From Anolis sagrei (lineage: Eukaryota; Chordata; Lepidosauria; Squamata; Anolidae): a DNA stretch of 64,000 nucleotides. Both the position numbers and the translations under genes were made by a program. Positions 42,176 through 56,800 of this stretch are shown in pieces (within the stretch, counting starts at the first letter, position 1; each line of letters starts with the position of its first letter). Below the pieces are notes generated by a model. The model ran no database searches. It saw only the letters and a program-made list of their open reading frames with translations, and was not told the DNA's origin. The DNA lies in NCBI RefSeq assembly GCF_037176765.1, contig NC_090026.1:127056252-127120251 (forward strand), read 5' to 3'.

Positions 42176-43676
42176 GTTGTTGTTGTTGTTCATTCGTTCA
42201 GTCGTCTCCGACTCTTCGTGACCTCATGGACCAGCCCACGCCAGAGCTCCCTGTCGGCCATTACCACCCCCAGCTCCCTCAAGGTCAGTCCAGTCACTTC
42301 AAGGATGCCATCCATCCATCTTGCCCTTGGTCGGCCCCTCTTCCTTTTGCCTTCCACTTTCCCCAGCATAATTGTCTTTTCTAGGCTTTCCTGTCTCCTC
42401 ATGATGTGGCCAGAGTACTTCAACTTTGTCTCTAGTATATTCCCTCCAATGAGCAGTTGGGCTTTATTTCCTGGAGGATGGACTGGTTGGATCTTCTCGC
42501 AGTCCAAGGCACTCTCAGCACTTTCCTCCAACACCACAGCTCAAAAGCATCGATCTTCCTTCGCTCGGCCTTCCCTAAGGTCCAGCTCTCACATCCGTAG
42601 GTGACTACAGGGAATACCATGGCTTTGACTAGGCGGATCTTTGTTGCCAGTCTGATGTCTCTACTCTTTACTATTTTATCGAGACTGGACATTGCTCTCC
42701 TCCCAAGAAGTAAGCGTCTTCTGATTTCCTGGCCACAGTCTGCATCTGCAGTAATCTTTGCCCCTAGAAATACAAAGTCTGTCACGGCCTCCACGGTTTC
42801 TCCTTCTATTTTCCAGTTGTCAATCATTCTTGTTGCCATAATCTTGGTTTTTTGACGTTTAGCTGCAACCCGGCTTTTGCGCTTTCTTCTTTCACCTTGA
42901 TTAGAAGGCTCCTCAGCTCCTCCTCGCTTTCGGCCATCAGGGTGGTGTCATCTTCATATCTGAGGTTGTTAATGTTTCTTCCAGCAATTTTCACCCCAGC
43001 TTTGCATTCATCCAGCCCCGCACATCCTCGCATGATGTGTTCTGCATACAAGTTAAAAAGGTTGGGTGAGAGGATGCAGCCTTGCCGTACGCCTTTCCCA
43101 ATCTTGAACCAGTCTGTTGTTCCGTGGTCAGTTCTGACTGTTGCTACTTGGTCCTTGTACAGATTCCTCAGGAGAGAGACAAGGTGGCTTGGGATGCCCA
43201 TCCCACTAAGAACTTGCCACAGTTTATTATGATCCACACAGTCAAAGGCTTTAGAATAGTCAATGAAGCAGAAGTAGATGTTTTTCTGAAACTCCCTGCC
43301 TTTCTCCATTATCCAGCGGATATTGGCAATCTGGTCTCTCGTTCCTCTACCTTTTCTAAACCCAGCTTGAACATCTGGCAACTCTCGCTCCATGTATTGC
43401 TGGAGTCTTCCTTGCAGGATCTTGAGCATTACCTTACTGGCATGAGAAATAAGGGCCACTGTACGGAAGTTTGAGCAGTCTTTCGCATTTCCCTTTTTTG
43501 GTATGGGGATATAAGTTGATTTTTTCCAGTCTGATGGCCATTCTTGTGTTTTCCATATTTGCTGGCAAATGGCATGCATCACCTTGACAGCATCATCTTT
43601 TAAGATTTTAAACAGTTCAGCTGGGATCCCGTCGTCTCCTGCTGCCTTGTTGTTAGCAATGCTTCTTAAGGTTAGC
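42176..43676 (-). mobile_element. BovB (RTE) LINE, 3' 1.5 kb
   Basis: 43582-42824 on the minus strand is open for 252 codons: STYIPIPKKGNAKDCSNFRT, FIDYSKAFDCVDHNKLWQVL, KGVRQGCILSPNLFNLYAEH and the catalytic box LRYEDDTTLMAES, where YADD has become YEDD. A second frame (42839-42432) continues IDNWKIEGETVEAVTDFVFL, so one frameshift separates them. The tail is (GTT)n/(AAC)n at 42176. It is 5' truncated. Confidence 0.93.
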
Positions 43677-43732
43677 CAGAATAAATATAAATAAAGTTAA
43701 AATAAAGTTAGCCAGAATAAATATATATTAAG

Positions 43733-44090
43733 ATAGACGCTTTTGAATTGTGGTATTAGAGGAAAATTCTGAGAGTGCCTTGGACCGCGAGAAGATCCAA
43801 CCAGGCCATACTTCAGGAAATAAAGCCCAACTGCTCATTGGAGGGAAGAAGAATAGAGGCCAAGATGGAGTCCTTTGGCCACATCATGAGAAGACAATGA
43901 TGCTGGGGAAAATTGAAGGAAAAAGGAAGAGGGGCTGACCAAGGGCAAGATGAATGAATGGTATCCTTGAAGTGACTGGCTTGACTCTGAAGGAGCTGGG
44001 GGTGGTGACGGCCGACAGGGACCTCTGGCATGTGATAGTCCAGGAGGTCACGAAGAGTTGGAAGTGACTGAACGAATAACAACAACATAT
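43733..44090 (+). mobile_element. BovB LINE 3' fragment, opposite strand
   Basis: It reads IQPGHTSGNKAQLLIGGK-like frames and ends GAAGTGACTGAACGAATAAC then AACAAC. It faces away from the BovB at 42176-43676. Confidence 0.9.
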
Positions 44091-44781
44091 TCTTCTCTGT
44101 TTAAGACAAGGGTGGGGATCATATTGATTCTCCAGATTTTTGAGGACTACTACTCACAGTATCCATTGTGATGGTTAAAGCTGCTGGGATGTGAATCCGA
44201 TTCCAACAACAGCTTCAGAGCTTCATAATTCCCACCCCGGTGTTCTGGTGTGTGTGGATTTGGGTCTCTGATACACTTTCACAGTTTTAATAGAAGTGGG
44301 TCGAAGAAACATGTTGTTCCTTAGCTCTGAACCCTATGACGTTGGCATTAGTGCTGTGCTCCTTTTCCCATTCCTGGCAGAAATGTGTTTGAACTTCATC
44401 ATCCATTCATTAAAAAATACAGGGGAAAAGCAAAGTTTCACTTCTCTTTCTTCATTTCTTTGTTTAGGAAGTAATGTTTGGAGTTCTGCAGTTCTAATGT
44501 TTTCTTTCTTTGTATTCGCTGTTTACTATCTGACGAAAGCTCTTTGACTTCAGTAAAATTTTAGCTTCCACTTGGTTTACTTGGAGGTCCATGTGACCAG
44601 TTATCATGGGTTGCTTTGTAATATGGGCTTGTTTCCAGCCTTGGCGTTCTTCCCCTTCTTTGTGATTGCAGGATTTCTGCACGTAAACTGGCATCCAAGC
44701 TATAATAAATAGCCTCCACATCTGTGCAAGGTAGGGTCAGTGTTGAGCTGCTTGAATTCTGATGTGCTTCTGTCTTTCCAG
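44091..44781. other. NKTR intron 1, 3' end
   Basis: No repeat recognised; the pyrimidine tract TTCTGTCTTTCCAG precedes exon 2. Confidence 0.4.
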
Positions 44782-44880
44782 GGCGGTGGTGGTGAGAAGC
44801 ACTAGGGCTTCTTGCTGCTGCCATGGGGGCACAGGACCGACCTCAGTGCTTCTTCGACATAGAAATCAACCGAGAACCAG
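44782..44880 (+). CDS. NKTR: NKTR exon 2 (start codon)
   Basis: The acceptor is TCTTTCCAG|GGCGG and the donor CCAG|GTGAGA. There are 41 nt of leader, then ATG at 44823 in GCTGCCATGG, a good Kozak context. It encodes [19 protein letters not shown] plus one base. Confidence 0.93.
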
Positions 44881-47800
44881 GTGAGACTTGGAGATTGTGC
44901 AGCTTTGTTCTTTTCTGGGAGAGATATTTAATTGAGTGCTTGTATTAAGTCAAGGCATGAAACGGAAGTACAGGCAGGCTGAATGTTCATCTCAAATAAA
45001 TATAAGGTATTAAGTTGCAATATTTTGAGGTCTCTAATATAGCACTGTGCAGATATTACTGACTGTTGGTTAATATGTGTGAATAATTTATTTGCTGTGA
45101 CATGCAAATCTGAAATCTCATGGAACTTAAATGTCAATAAATCCATGCAAATTGGTGGTATGAGGCAAATATAAAGATCATCTCTGATTAAATGAGACAG
45201 TCTTGCACAAAATGTGTGGGGAGGCGGTATGGGATTGAAAGTGTATGTCCAGAAATGAGTCCATGTTGAATAATTATAGGCTTTGAGTTTCCAGTATACA
45301 GAAGCTGGAGGGAAACGAGTAACTGGAATTTCCTTTGAACCTAATATATATTTGTATGAAACATGATGGTTGTTTTAAGAATGTGTGCTTACTGTGGTAG
45401 TTAGGAAGCATGGCAGAGTCATGCAAGTGATATGTTTGTTATGTGCTGTTTACCAGATCAAACCCATGAAAGTGTAACACTACATTAGAGATAAAAGAGT
45501 TAACTAGCAGTCTTTTGTAGCCTGAAATTTGATAGCATTGTTATGGTTTTAGAATATAATTAATAGGAGAATATATACCCCCACACATATATATTTAGGT
45601 GTGTGTATGTACCCATTTCCAAATTATCATGGTTAATCCCATAAACATTACAAGACAGCATCACATTAATTTACATTTATTGTTGTTTGTACATTATCTT
45701 CTTGCTAGAAAGGATGTAAACTCATAAAGCCATCTGTATTTTTAGCTTTTTATTTGGCTTGGATACTAAAAATTTCACCAGAAAGCTCAACAGGGTAGTT
45801 ACTATGGGAGGGCTACCAATGAAGATCAAGTATTGTAGGATTCATTCCAGAGGAAGGAGAACACCTTTTGAGTGTTCCTTGCCAAAGAAAACGCGGAAAT
45901 TCATAGGGTTGCTATAAGTCAGCAGGCAACCTTAAGGAGCACACATATACACATATCTGAAAAGGTAATAAAATATGCGCTTGCAGAGATTTAAAAATGT
46001 TTACATGTCTAAAGCAAATATAATAACTTGTGCTATTTTTATTTATTGTCAAAAAGTGTATAAAAAGTATTTTCGTAAAAGAAAAAAGTGTTTTGAGATA
46101 TGGAACTGGAAAATAATCATATTTTAATTCTTATTCCAGTTGGTCGTATTGTCTTTCAACTATTCTCTGATGTATGTCCACGGACTTGCAAAAACTTCCT
46201 CTGCCTATGTTCAGGTAACCTAGTTTCTCATAATGGTGAATAATTGTAACTGCTTTATGAGATAGTTCAGGATTCCACAACCTGGTGGGAACAAGAGACA
46301 AGGCCTTCTCAGTGGTGGCCCCTCGGCTATGGAACTCCCTCCCCAATGATATTAGATTGGCCCCCTCCCTCCTTGTCCTGACTCTGGGATCAAGCATTCA
46401 CAAATAGCGCAACATGGAATTGATATGCAGCAACATAAAGAATGACTACGGTTTTAGCTATATGGGTTTAACAGGTTTTAACTGTTTATGTATTTGTATG
46501 TTTATTTTGTTGATGTTTAATGTGTTGTATTTTATATATTTTTATATTGTAATGTGGCATTGAAGTGCCCAATCTGTAAGCCGCTCTTAGTCCCCCTTGG
46601 GGTGAAAAGAGCGAGGCATAAATATGGGAAATAAATAAATAAGTAAATTTTGACTGATTTACAGAGAGAGCATGGATAGTGCCCAATAACCATCTTGCTT
46701 AATATTTCCAGGATGTCATTTGCTTGACCACTTTGCTTTGCACAGATTTAGTATTCTTTATCAGAAGTGTTTTGGATTAGGAATTGTGAAATACCTGTAT
46801 TTGTATATATGTACACAGCACAATAGCTTGAAGATGAGACCCAAGTCAAAACACAAAATTAATGTGTGTTGCTTATATACATAGACTGAAGATAATTTTA
46901 TACAAAGTACAAGAAAGGAGATTCCATCTGAACATGAGGAAGAACTTCCTGACTGTGAGAGCCGTTCAGCAGTGGAACTCTCTGCCCCGGAGTGTGGTGG
47001 AGGCTCCTTCTTTGGAAGCTTTTAAACAGAGGCTAGATGGCCATCTGTCAGGAGTGCTTTGAATGCAATATTCCTGCTTCTGGCAGGGGGTTGGACTGGA
47101 TGACCCATGAGGTCTCTTCCAACTCGTATGATTCTATGTTTTCAGTATTTTTCTGCCTGTTTCTTCTCTGCAGGTGAAAAAGGAATTGGGAAAACAACTG
47201 AGAAAAAACTCTGCTACAAAGGTTCAACATTCCATCGTGTGGTTAAAAACTTCATGATTCAAGGGGGAGACTTCAGTGAAGGTAAACTTGAGATAAACTA
47301 AATTCCCCACTCCAGTGCCATAAAGTGGCAGGAAATAGGTTCCTAAAGCATTTTACAAAATCATCAGCTACTTTCATTTTGAAAAGTTAACATTATGATG
47401 GGGTGAAGTTCCTCAAATTTTTGCAGGTCCTTAAAACTGAAATGTCTACTACATACAAAACAGAGTAATTAAAGCTTTGTATAAAACAAATTAATTTATA
47501 AGTTGTCCAAATAGCTCTCTGCTTGTTTTAAATCACCTTTGAAAACTCTTTCTGATGCCTTTTGAATTGTCTGAACCTATGGTACATCTGTGTTTGGTGT
47601 CCTCTCAGACAAAGAATGTTGTTAGATAAAGAGACCTTAAATAAGAATTAGAACTAATGTATCCAGAACTTTGGTGTGAGTTTTTTTAATGTGCCCCCCG
47701 ATTCCTGTCATCATTAATGTGACACTCAATTCCTGTAATCACTGCTACAAAAAGTCTGCTTTGGTCTTGAACTGAAGGCTTACTTGGAATGTAAGTGAGC

Positions 47801-50800
47801 AACTGTAACTAATGAAGAGTTTGCTTGATATAGGAAGTCATCTAGGTGCAGCTGCAAGTGGTTTTGAGAAAGTGAACATAATTTTTCCTTGTTTGTTAAA
47901 GAATCACATTTTTTCTTTTAATGCAAACCTTGCATGTGCATCTTTTGGTGCACCCCTACTTCTTCCTCACTCCTTTAAAGAACAGGAACAAGAGATTAGT
48001 AGGCAGTAAAAGGGCAACATAACCTTTAAAGAGTTCTCTATACCTTTGCCAAGAATAACATTGTTTTAGTGTGTGGTTCATTTGTGGTTGTGAGCATTGT
48101 AAAATGTAGATATCACTAATTTGTGATTATGTGGACAGTTCCATAGCTGTGCCAAAGTTTAATTCATATATTTTTTAACACTAGGTAATGGAAAAGGAGG
48201 TGAATCTATTTATGGCGGATATTTTAAAGGTAAGGTCGAATCATTCTTGACTCGTTGCTTCATTTTTGGGGATGTGTCTAATGAAAAGGTCTACAATAGA
48301 TGACTTCTGCATGAAAGTAACATTGCATGGATATTATCTATTTGCATGTGTTTTAAATACATACATTGTAATCGTAATGTTTATGGTCGAAATTTATTGC
48401 GGCTAATGTAGTGGTTAAACATGACTGCAGCATGGAGGCTAGGCAACTTGATTCATGACAACTCCTATCTTCCTGCCTAAAACTGTCAACATATTCTTTT
48501 GTTTATAGAGAATGTGGTCTTTTGCAAAATGAAAAGGTAAGAGACAAAAACTCAACACAAATTCAAATTGTTCCCTTGCACCCTTTTTAATATATGGACC
48601 ACCGATAACGAATTTGTGGCTGGGTAATTGTAGCTTTGGAGAGAAGCCTAAAGGTTGTTTGAGAAGATTTAAGGCATTTTTTTTCTCTTTCAATAACAAA
48701 ATAATTGGATTCCAAATAATTATTGCTAAAAAAAAGTCTTTAAGTCTTTCCTTTCCCTAAATCCTACTCTTTCAAGGTTTGTATGGGTACTGAATTCTCC
48801 AAATATTTTTCAGCATGTACTTTCCATAGAATGGGATAAATTAAGGTATGTTATACACAAGCTCTTTCACAAATTTCATACTATCTGTCATTGAGTTGTA
48901 GAACACATATTGAACCATTGTGGCACTGTTTGCTGCACACCTATGTGGAAATCCTTGGTTGGAATTACAGTGTTTGATATTCGTTTTTCTTCAGTTTAAT
49001 GCATGGTCCGAGAGTATGTTCTAAGAACTCTTTATACAGTTAGGTGTCAGCAGATATTGGTAGCCTGTTGACAAACCCATATTCTAAAGGCTTTTGGTTC
49101 TTTCTTTTTTTCTAAGACGTTATTATGGGTAAGTACAAATATTCTAATGCTGTAGCCGTGCTATCAAACTGTTCAGCCATAATTGCTATGAGTTATATAT
49201 ATGAAATCTATTTTCCTGACTAAACTTAGTGTTGTTCAGTAGACTCACTACCAACCTAACATTTTCTTCAGAAAATTTAACCTGCTCATACTGTGCCTTG
49301 CTCCTGTATTTTTAATATTGTTCCCAGTTAGTAAAAGAAATGTGTATAGGCCTAACAGATTTATCACTATTAGATTTCTTAAATTTATCACTTTATCACT
49401 AAAGAATGTGAGAGGATAGAGGGATGCGAGAATTAGTATGTGTACATAGCAAACATACTAGAATGGATCTCGATTCATTTATATCAGCAGCAGACCTGCA
49501 TATCATCAAGTATAACGTATCAGTACTACTTGTATCATTAAGCCTGCCCTACGTATGACTAAAATTGGATCTTGCCCAATGTTTGAAACAGGTTTTATAA
49601 AGAGATGGTTTCCAGTCCCAGTGTGTCAGTTCACTTCAGCCTGATAGTATGGTGAACAGTAATTGTAGGTCCATGAGGAAATTATTGCATAGTCTTTTCT
49701 CCTTCTCTGCTAACAATTGCTCCCAAAGATGTCTTAAAGAGTCGTAGAGAGCAGAAAACTTAATTCTGAACCAGCCACGAAATATGGCCTCTTTTGCCAG
49801 GAATAAAGTGGGCCTTGGCTATCCATATCTATGCTATCTTGTGATGGGCATTTTGACAGTGTTCGCTTTATTATTTCTCATCCTGTTCTATTCGCCCTCA
49901 ACGTATGAAGGGTGCAGGATTCCAGTGAAAGTGGAAAGCCCACCATTATCTTAAGACCCTCAAACATGCATGTGGCTCTTCTGCTGCTACTCTCACCAGG
50001 ATGGCCAGGGCAGCATCTGCTTTTACTAAAGTGGTTCTTCTGTGAGTCTGGGCTTAATGGGGAATCTGAGAGTCAGCTTCCTGGGCTGGCCTTGTAGGCC
50101 TTATTGCCATATATACCAGGCACAGGCAAATTTCGGCCCTCTGGGTGTTTTGGACTTCAGCCCACACAATACCTGTTAGGAATTGTGGAAGTCCAAAGCA
50201 CCTTGAGGATCAAGCTTACCCATGCCTGGTATATACTACTACTGGAGGCTATGCCCAGAAGGACCACTTTCATATTTTGGAGTTTTTTTCTGCTTGTACA
50301 CGAATAAACACAATAAGTTCTGACTTTCCAAGTCTTCTACTATAAAACCAGCTGCCACAGTCCCCTCTCTTGCCTGTTTCCTGCCCCAGTATACCACCCA
50401 CCTGCCCCCAGGCTCTCTTTGATCCATCTCCTCCCAGCCTCCCTGAGCGAGTAAGAGTAGGAACACGCATGGCCTCTCTTCCTCCTCCCCTACCCATCCC
50501 TCCCCCCCCCTCCACCAGCCCAGTCGAGGTCATCTCATCCCCTCCTCTCTTCCCCAATTTGTGAGTAATGAAATCTGCAAAAACAAAAATATCCTCAATT
50601 GTGAAGGAATGACTATAATCTGTATTGGAGCCAATTGTAGACTGGAAACTCTCTGTTTGAAATTATGGGAAGGATAGATGTGTCTCAAAGCAGATGAAAC
50701 TGGGCTTAGTCAGTGATTCCCAAACTCTCGTCCTCCCAGTGTTTCATACCTCAACTCTCAGAAAGCTCAGGGTGCATCCACACAGGATGGAAAATGCCAG

Positions 50801-53800
50801 CATTTTTACCTGCTTTGTGCTGAAGTAATTTGATGGCTGGAAAGATTCGGGTCTTTCAGAAGACCCGGGTATTTCCAGCGGTGGGTGCTGTGTGAATTGG
50901 GCCCAGAAGCATGTTACATGACATCCGGTCTGAATCCACACAGCTGTCCTGGGATTTTTGGGTTCCTGGAGCCCATAAAACCCAAGATTGTCCCCACCCC
51001 TTCCCAAAATCCCTTTAAAAGCCTTAAAAAGAAAATAATAACTTAACCAGCTGGCATTTCCCTGCTGCCAGCCCTCTCCTGGCATGTAGAAATGACATAT
51101 CAGGAGGAGGGGGGAATTGCTCCTATCCCCTCCTCCTGGCATGCGGGCTGGTCGCAGGGTAATACTGGCCAGGTAAGTAACTTTTAAAGGTTTTTCTGCT
51201 GGGGAAGGGGGTGGTGTCTGGGTGCAGGACATGTGCCCCCCCCTCCCCCGCCGGAAAGCGCAGGGATTTTTACCAGTGTGGGGACAGAAGTTTGGCTTGA
51301 TCCAGGTTTTTTAAACCCAGGGCAGTTTCCTCTGTGTGGAACCGCCCACAGCTGCTTTGGCCAAAGATCAGGGACTCCAAGAGCTGAAGTCCAAAATACC
51401 CAGAAGACCAAAATTTGGGATACACTGATTTAAATGATTTAAATGTGCTGACTCAATAAAGGATGCTTGATAAAATTTAAAGTTTATTTTTTTGTTATTA
51501 TTAGCCGTATTATTTTTATCAATGTTGATTTGCTTGTCCAAACCTGTTTCTCATTTTGGTTGTGTGCATTGCTTTTTTAAATTTAAATTTCTCTGGTGAA
51601 AGGTCGGGCAATTCCTGCTTGTTAATGACTGATATTTTGGACATATGTAATCAAGCAGAAACTAACACACGTCTCTTTTCTTTTGTTTCTTTGAAACAGA
51701 TGAGAACTTTATTCTGAAACATGATCGGGCATTTCTTTTGTCCATGGCAAACAGAGGGAAACATACCAATGGTTCCCAATTCTTCATGTAAGTTGATATA
51801 AATTGAGATTTGAGGGGGCTTTTTTTCCAGTGGAGAAGCGCTGTTCATGAGAAAGATGGTATTGCTAAAATCAAGTTGAAAGTGAAGAAAAATTTCTTCT
51901 TATTTGTTCTTCTAATTAATAAGAGAAAAAACTTTAATTTTATAGGTAAAATGTTTGTGATGGAACAATATTAAATCTTTAAAGAGCATAACATAATACG
52001 TCAAAAGAATTTCAGTACATAATTGAGATCTTAGTTTCTAAAATGAGACTAGAATAGTATCCTAGAATATTCAGCTGTGAACTCAGGGAATACATCTCAG
52101 CATTGTTTCTCTTTTAGCTTTTCTCCTCCCTGATTTGTATGCCCTTGGTGAAGGTTTGAAAGATGGAGTTTATGATAGTGCGTGAGTGTTGAGAGGGAGC
52201 TGGCAAGAGTGTTCACACTCCACATGTTCACTTAGTATACTTCTGAAAAGAGCTAGAGTCAATACGAATTATGTGGACTTTACGCTATGTCACAGTGTAC
52301 TAGATCATGTTGACCAAAAGCGATGAGCAAACATTAGGGAATGGTATTTTTGTTCAAAGAGTTATTTTATTTAAGATGTTGTATCTAGGGCAGGCATGGG
52401 CAAACTAATGTTTTGGACTTCAACTCCCACAATTCCTAACAGCCTCAAGCTGGGTTGTTGTAGGTTTTTCCGGGCTATATGGCCATGTTCTGGAGGCAAT
52501 TTTTCTCCTGACGTTTCGCCTGCATCTATGGCAAGCATCCTCAGAGGTAGTGAGATCTGTTGGAAGTAGGAAAAATGGGTTTATATATCTGTGGAATGAC
52601 CAGGGTGAGACAAAGGACTTTTGTCTGCTGGGGCTAGGAGAGTGGACCACTCTTACAACCACCATGTCAGACTACACAGAGAAGCCATTGAAATCCACAA
52701 GCATGTGGACAATCTAAACAGAAAGGAAGAAACCATGAAAATGAACAAAATCTGGCTACCAGTATTTAAAAACTCAAAAATTACAACAGCAAAACAACAG
52801 AGGGAAACAAACAGGCACATAAAATCACTCTCAACAAAAGATTCTCCCCAGGCACTTCCAAGCCATTGAATGCTAATCAAGGTGATCAGCTGAAACATTC
52901 ACACCTAGCCCCAGCAAACAAAAGTCCTTTCTCTCAACCTGGTCATTCCACACATATATAAACCCATTTTTCCTACTTCCAACAGACCTCACTACCTCTG
53001 AGGATGCTTGCCATAGATGCAGGCGAAACGTCAGGAGAAAAATTGTCTCCAGAACATGGCCATATAGCCCGGAAAAACCTACAACAACCCAGTGATTCCA
53101 GCCATGAAAGCCTTCGACAATACATTGAACAGCCTCAAGCTCTTTCCTTTCCCCCCTCATCCACTTAAGTAGCTGAGGGAGAAAAGGAAAGGGTCTGAGA
53201 CTGTTAGGAATTGTGGGAGTTGAAATCAAAAACACCTTGAAGGCCAAAGTTTTCCAAAGCCTGATCTAGGGTTTATCATTGAACTTCCATTTTATATGCA
53301 TATTAAAACTTTTTTTGGTGTAGTTTGAATATCTTGACAAGTTTTCAACCAACACACTTAATGTCAATAAAACACCCTTAAGTGATTTTGATATCCAAAA
53401 TTATATTCTAAATCCTAGGTACCTGCTAGGCTGAAGGTGACAAATTGTCTTCTAAGTGATTCTGCTTGATTTTATTAGTGTGTTTCAATATCACCTGTTT
53501 TGTATTAAATACCAGAACTAGCATTTTACAAAAATATAAGCTTTATTCACTGTGATTTTGCATTTAAGGAGTGAGAAGTTTGATAATTTTTAAGCTGATT
53601 TGCTTCATTCAGATATTTGTAACCTTTGCCATCTTTCTTAGTGGATGGGAATGAATGGCGCTTCATTGCCTTGTTAAAGGAATTATCTTGTCCGGAAGGA
53701 CTATACTTTTTCTGTCTGAAGAGAGCTCTCTCTACTATGATCAGATAAGTTCAGATAAGAGGCATATTTAGGTTTCTTCCTAAAGAATGCCCCAAAAATG

Positions 53801-56800
53801 GAAAGTAAATATAAACATGAGGGGAAGAATCTGTAATTTGTTTTCCTGCCTACTTCATTAGGAAATGAAATGCAGGCTTCTGACGAATCTCTTGTGTAGT
53901 GTAATAGAAAAATAGCTCCTTTCGAAACTTCAGCCTGGCAATCATAATATCTTCAATAATAAACAAAAACAGTTTGTTCTTGCTGCCTTCTTCTTTGTTC
54001 ACACGTTTCCATTTTTAAGCTTATCTGAACAAGCAAAATAACAGTTGCAACCAAGAAAGTAAATCATTCAAGAAGCTACCAAAGGGCTCTAAAGTTTCTT
54101 TGACATTACTTTGCAATATATGAGTTGGAACTGGATCAGTGGGAGTGGCATCGTGGGCTATATCTTAATGGCCTAACTTTTAATTTTAAAGGCAATGCAG
54201 GAAAGCTTAAACACTTGACACAATAGTGTAAAAAGTGTTAAAAGGGTCAAATAGTTTGTCCAATTGCCACTGTTCAGGGGAAGGTATTTTTCAATAGACA
54301 TGTTGGCTATAGAACAGACATGGGCAAACTTTGGTCCTCCAGGTGTTTTGGACTCCAATTCCCACAATTCCTAACAGCCTCAGGCCTTTTCCTTTTCCCT
54401 TTCCGCTTAAGCAGCTGAGGGGGAAAAGGAAGGGGCTTGGGGCTGTTAGGAATTGTGGGAGTTGGAGTCCAAAACACCCGAGGGCTGAAGTTTGTCCACA
54501 CCTGCTATAGAAAGTGCTGTACAGTGAATATATAAACTAATGTTGTGCCTCTTTTATTTCCAAAATCATAACCTAAAAAATAAAATGAAAGATGTACAGT
54601 TGATGTAGAATGCAGGTTCTATACCCATACAGTTGTTTACTTTGTATTGGGTTGCCAGTGGATTGAGCATGCTTGAAGTGTTAATACTTGTGATTTGTAT
54701 TTGAAAGGATTGAGTACTAGTCAGCAGAAGTTTAAAGGCAGTGAGTGGAATTTGCTGCACAAGTTTTTCCTGGTGTCTCTTTCTGCCATCTCTATTATGG
54801 GAATTATTAAAATTTTAATACTAGAAAGCTGGCCCCTTGAAGTAGCAGTTGGATGTTCAGGAGCTAAATGCACCAGAACTTTTGGGAGCTAATTGCACCA
54901 GAATCTTTGGGATCTCAGTAAATAATGGGTGCCAACAGTTACAGAAGTGATGGTAGGGTTTATCATGTACTCAGTAGCTTGGCCAAATCACACATCGGAA
55001 GCATTACTGATGCCTTGGCTATGGAGGGAACGTAGTGGATAGTTATTTATCGTGCCAGAAGCAAGTTAATAGTACAGTTAAAATGCATTTAAAAACACAA
55101 AGTTTTTTTTAAAAAAAACCTTGTCATTATGCTAAATGTCATTGGACCAGAAGCTGGCCATTTGGAGTGCCTGTGGTGTCGCTGTGAGAAGGTCCTTCAT
55201 TGTGCATGTGGCAGGGCTCAGGTTGCATTGTAGTAGGCGGTCTGTGGTTTGCTCTTCTCCACACTCACATGTCATGGACTCCACTTTGTAGCCCCATTTC
55301 TAAAGGTTAGCTCTGCATCTTGTGGTGCACAAGTTTACTCTGGCACCGCAACGTAGTGGATGAGGATTGAGTACCTTTGCCATTTAGAGCCACCTCAGCT
55401 ATTCCACACTACATAATATACACAGGATTGTTGCCTTTTTAGCCCAGATGATAAACCAGACTTCTAAACCCCATTTTTTCTTTTTGTTTCGTTGTTCTTT
55501 GGCAGCAGTTGGTGCTTAGAAACATTGAAGTAGTTTGCATTTCTCCTTCATGTCCATAACCTTAACTGTGAACCCAAGCCAAAATGACAAATACAAAATA
55601 GCGAGAAAGAGAAACACCCACGTATCCACGTGGGAAGACAGATTTTGTCTTAATGTTAGTCAAGCAGGAATTTCATAACATAATGCACCACCGCCCCCAT
55701 AAGATTCAGAAATGTTCACTCTGATCTCTACTATTAAAAGAAAAGTTACAAACAGGAAGAGCAGTTGTTGTTAGCTGTTATCAAATTGACCTCCCAAGTT
55801 ACGGTGACCTCATGAGTGTCTGGCTTTTGATTTAAGTTTCGTCTCTGCCATAGGCTATTTTATTTGTGGGAAAGCAATTCATTGAATAGTTGTACCACAA
55901 GCAAGAACTTAAGCATAGATTATGCTTTGGTATAACGAGGAAGAGCCTTGGCATGTCTTGATTTTGAGCACGTCCACTTTTCTTTGTTTTCCTGTGAAGA
56001 CATAAGCAATATTTTTTTCAACACAGCTACATCTGTACCTTAAATTGATTGCTGTGAATGGTAGTTAAGGAAAATAAGCCATCATAACCATGTTTTGAAG
56101 TGGCTTGTTTCCACTAACCAGTGATAAGGTTAACCATGATTGGTTAAGATTGGTAAGATTAACCAAGATTAACCAGGATTTGTTTACACCAAAGCTGTGG
56201 CTTGACTCAATTTAAATTGAAAACTTCCACCCTGCTTTTTTCACACAAGAACATGTGGAAAGCACCCAAAGTGAAGATCTGTTTTCCACTCATTCTCACA
56301 AAATCAGATTGCAGTATAGTATTGCATTTAGACCAGAATCAATGCTCTACAATAGGAAATGACCTGTGTAGCTCAGTAGTGGATAGGTTTGAAACTTCCA
56401 GCTCTTTTTGTCGTCCAGCTCTATCCAGTGATGAGAGACAGTGGGAATTGTCGTGCAAAAACATCAGGAGGGCTTCAGTTTCCTAGCCCTGGGCCTTTGA
56501 GACATAGTCAGCAGTCTATAGACTAATAACAAAGTTCTTGATTATATCATGAGACCAAGACAAATCGGGGTTGAAATTGAAACTCACACAGACAGGGTAG
56601 TTTTTGTTAGGAAGGATTAGAAAGAAGCGGGCTAAACATCAGTTGACTGCATCCATAGGAAAGTTTTCATAGTCCTTTGTCCACTCACTTTTTGGGAACT
56701 TGAGATAGTGGTGTTCAACAAAATGAAGGTGGCGATATTAGAATGAAAAGTCATCCCTCTGTGAATGATGGCTTTGCCTGTTCATCTTCTTGGCTGTTAC

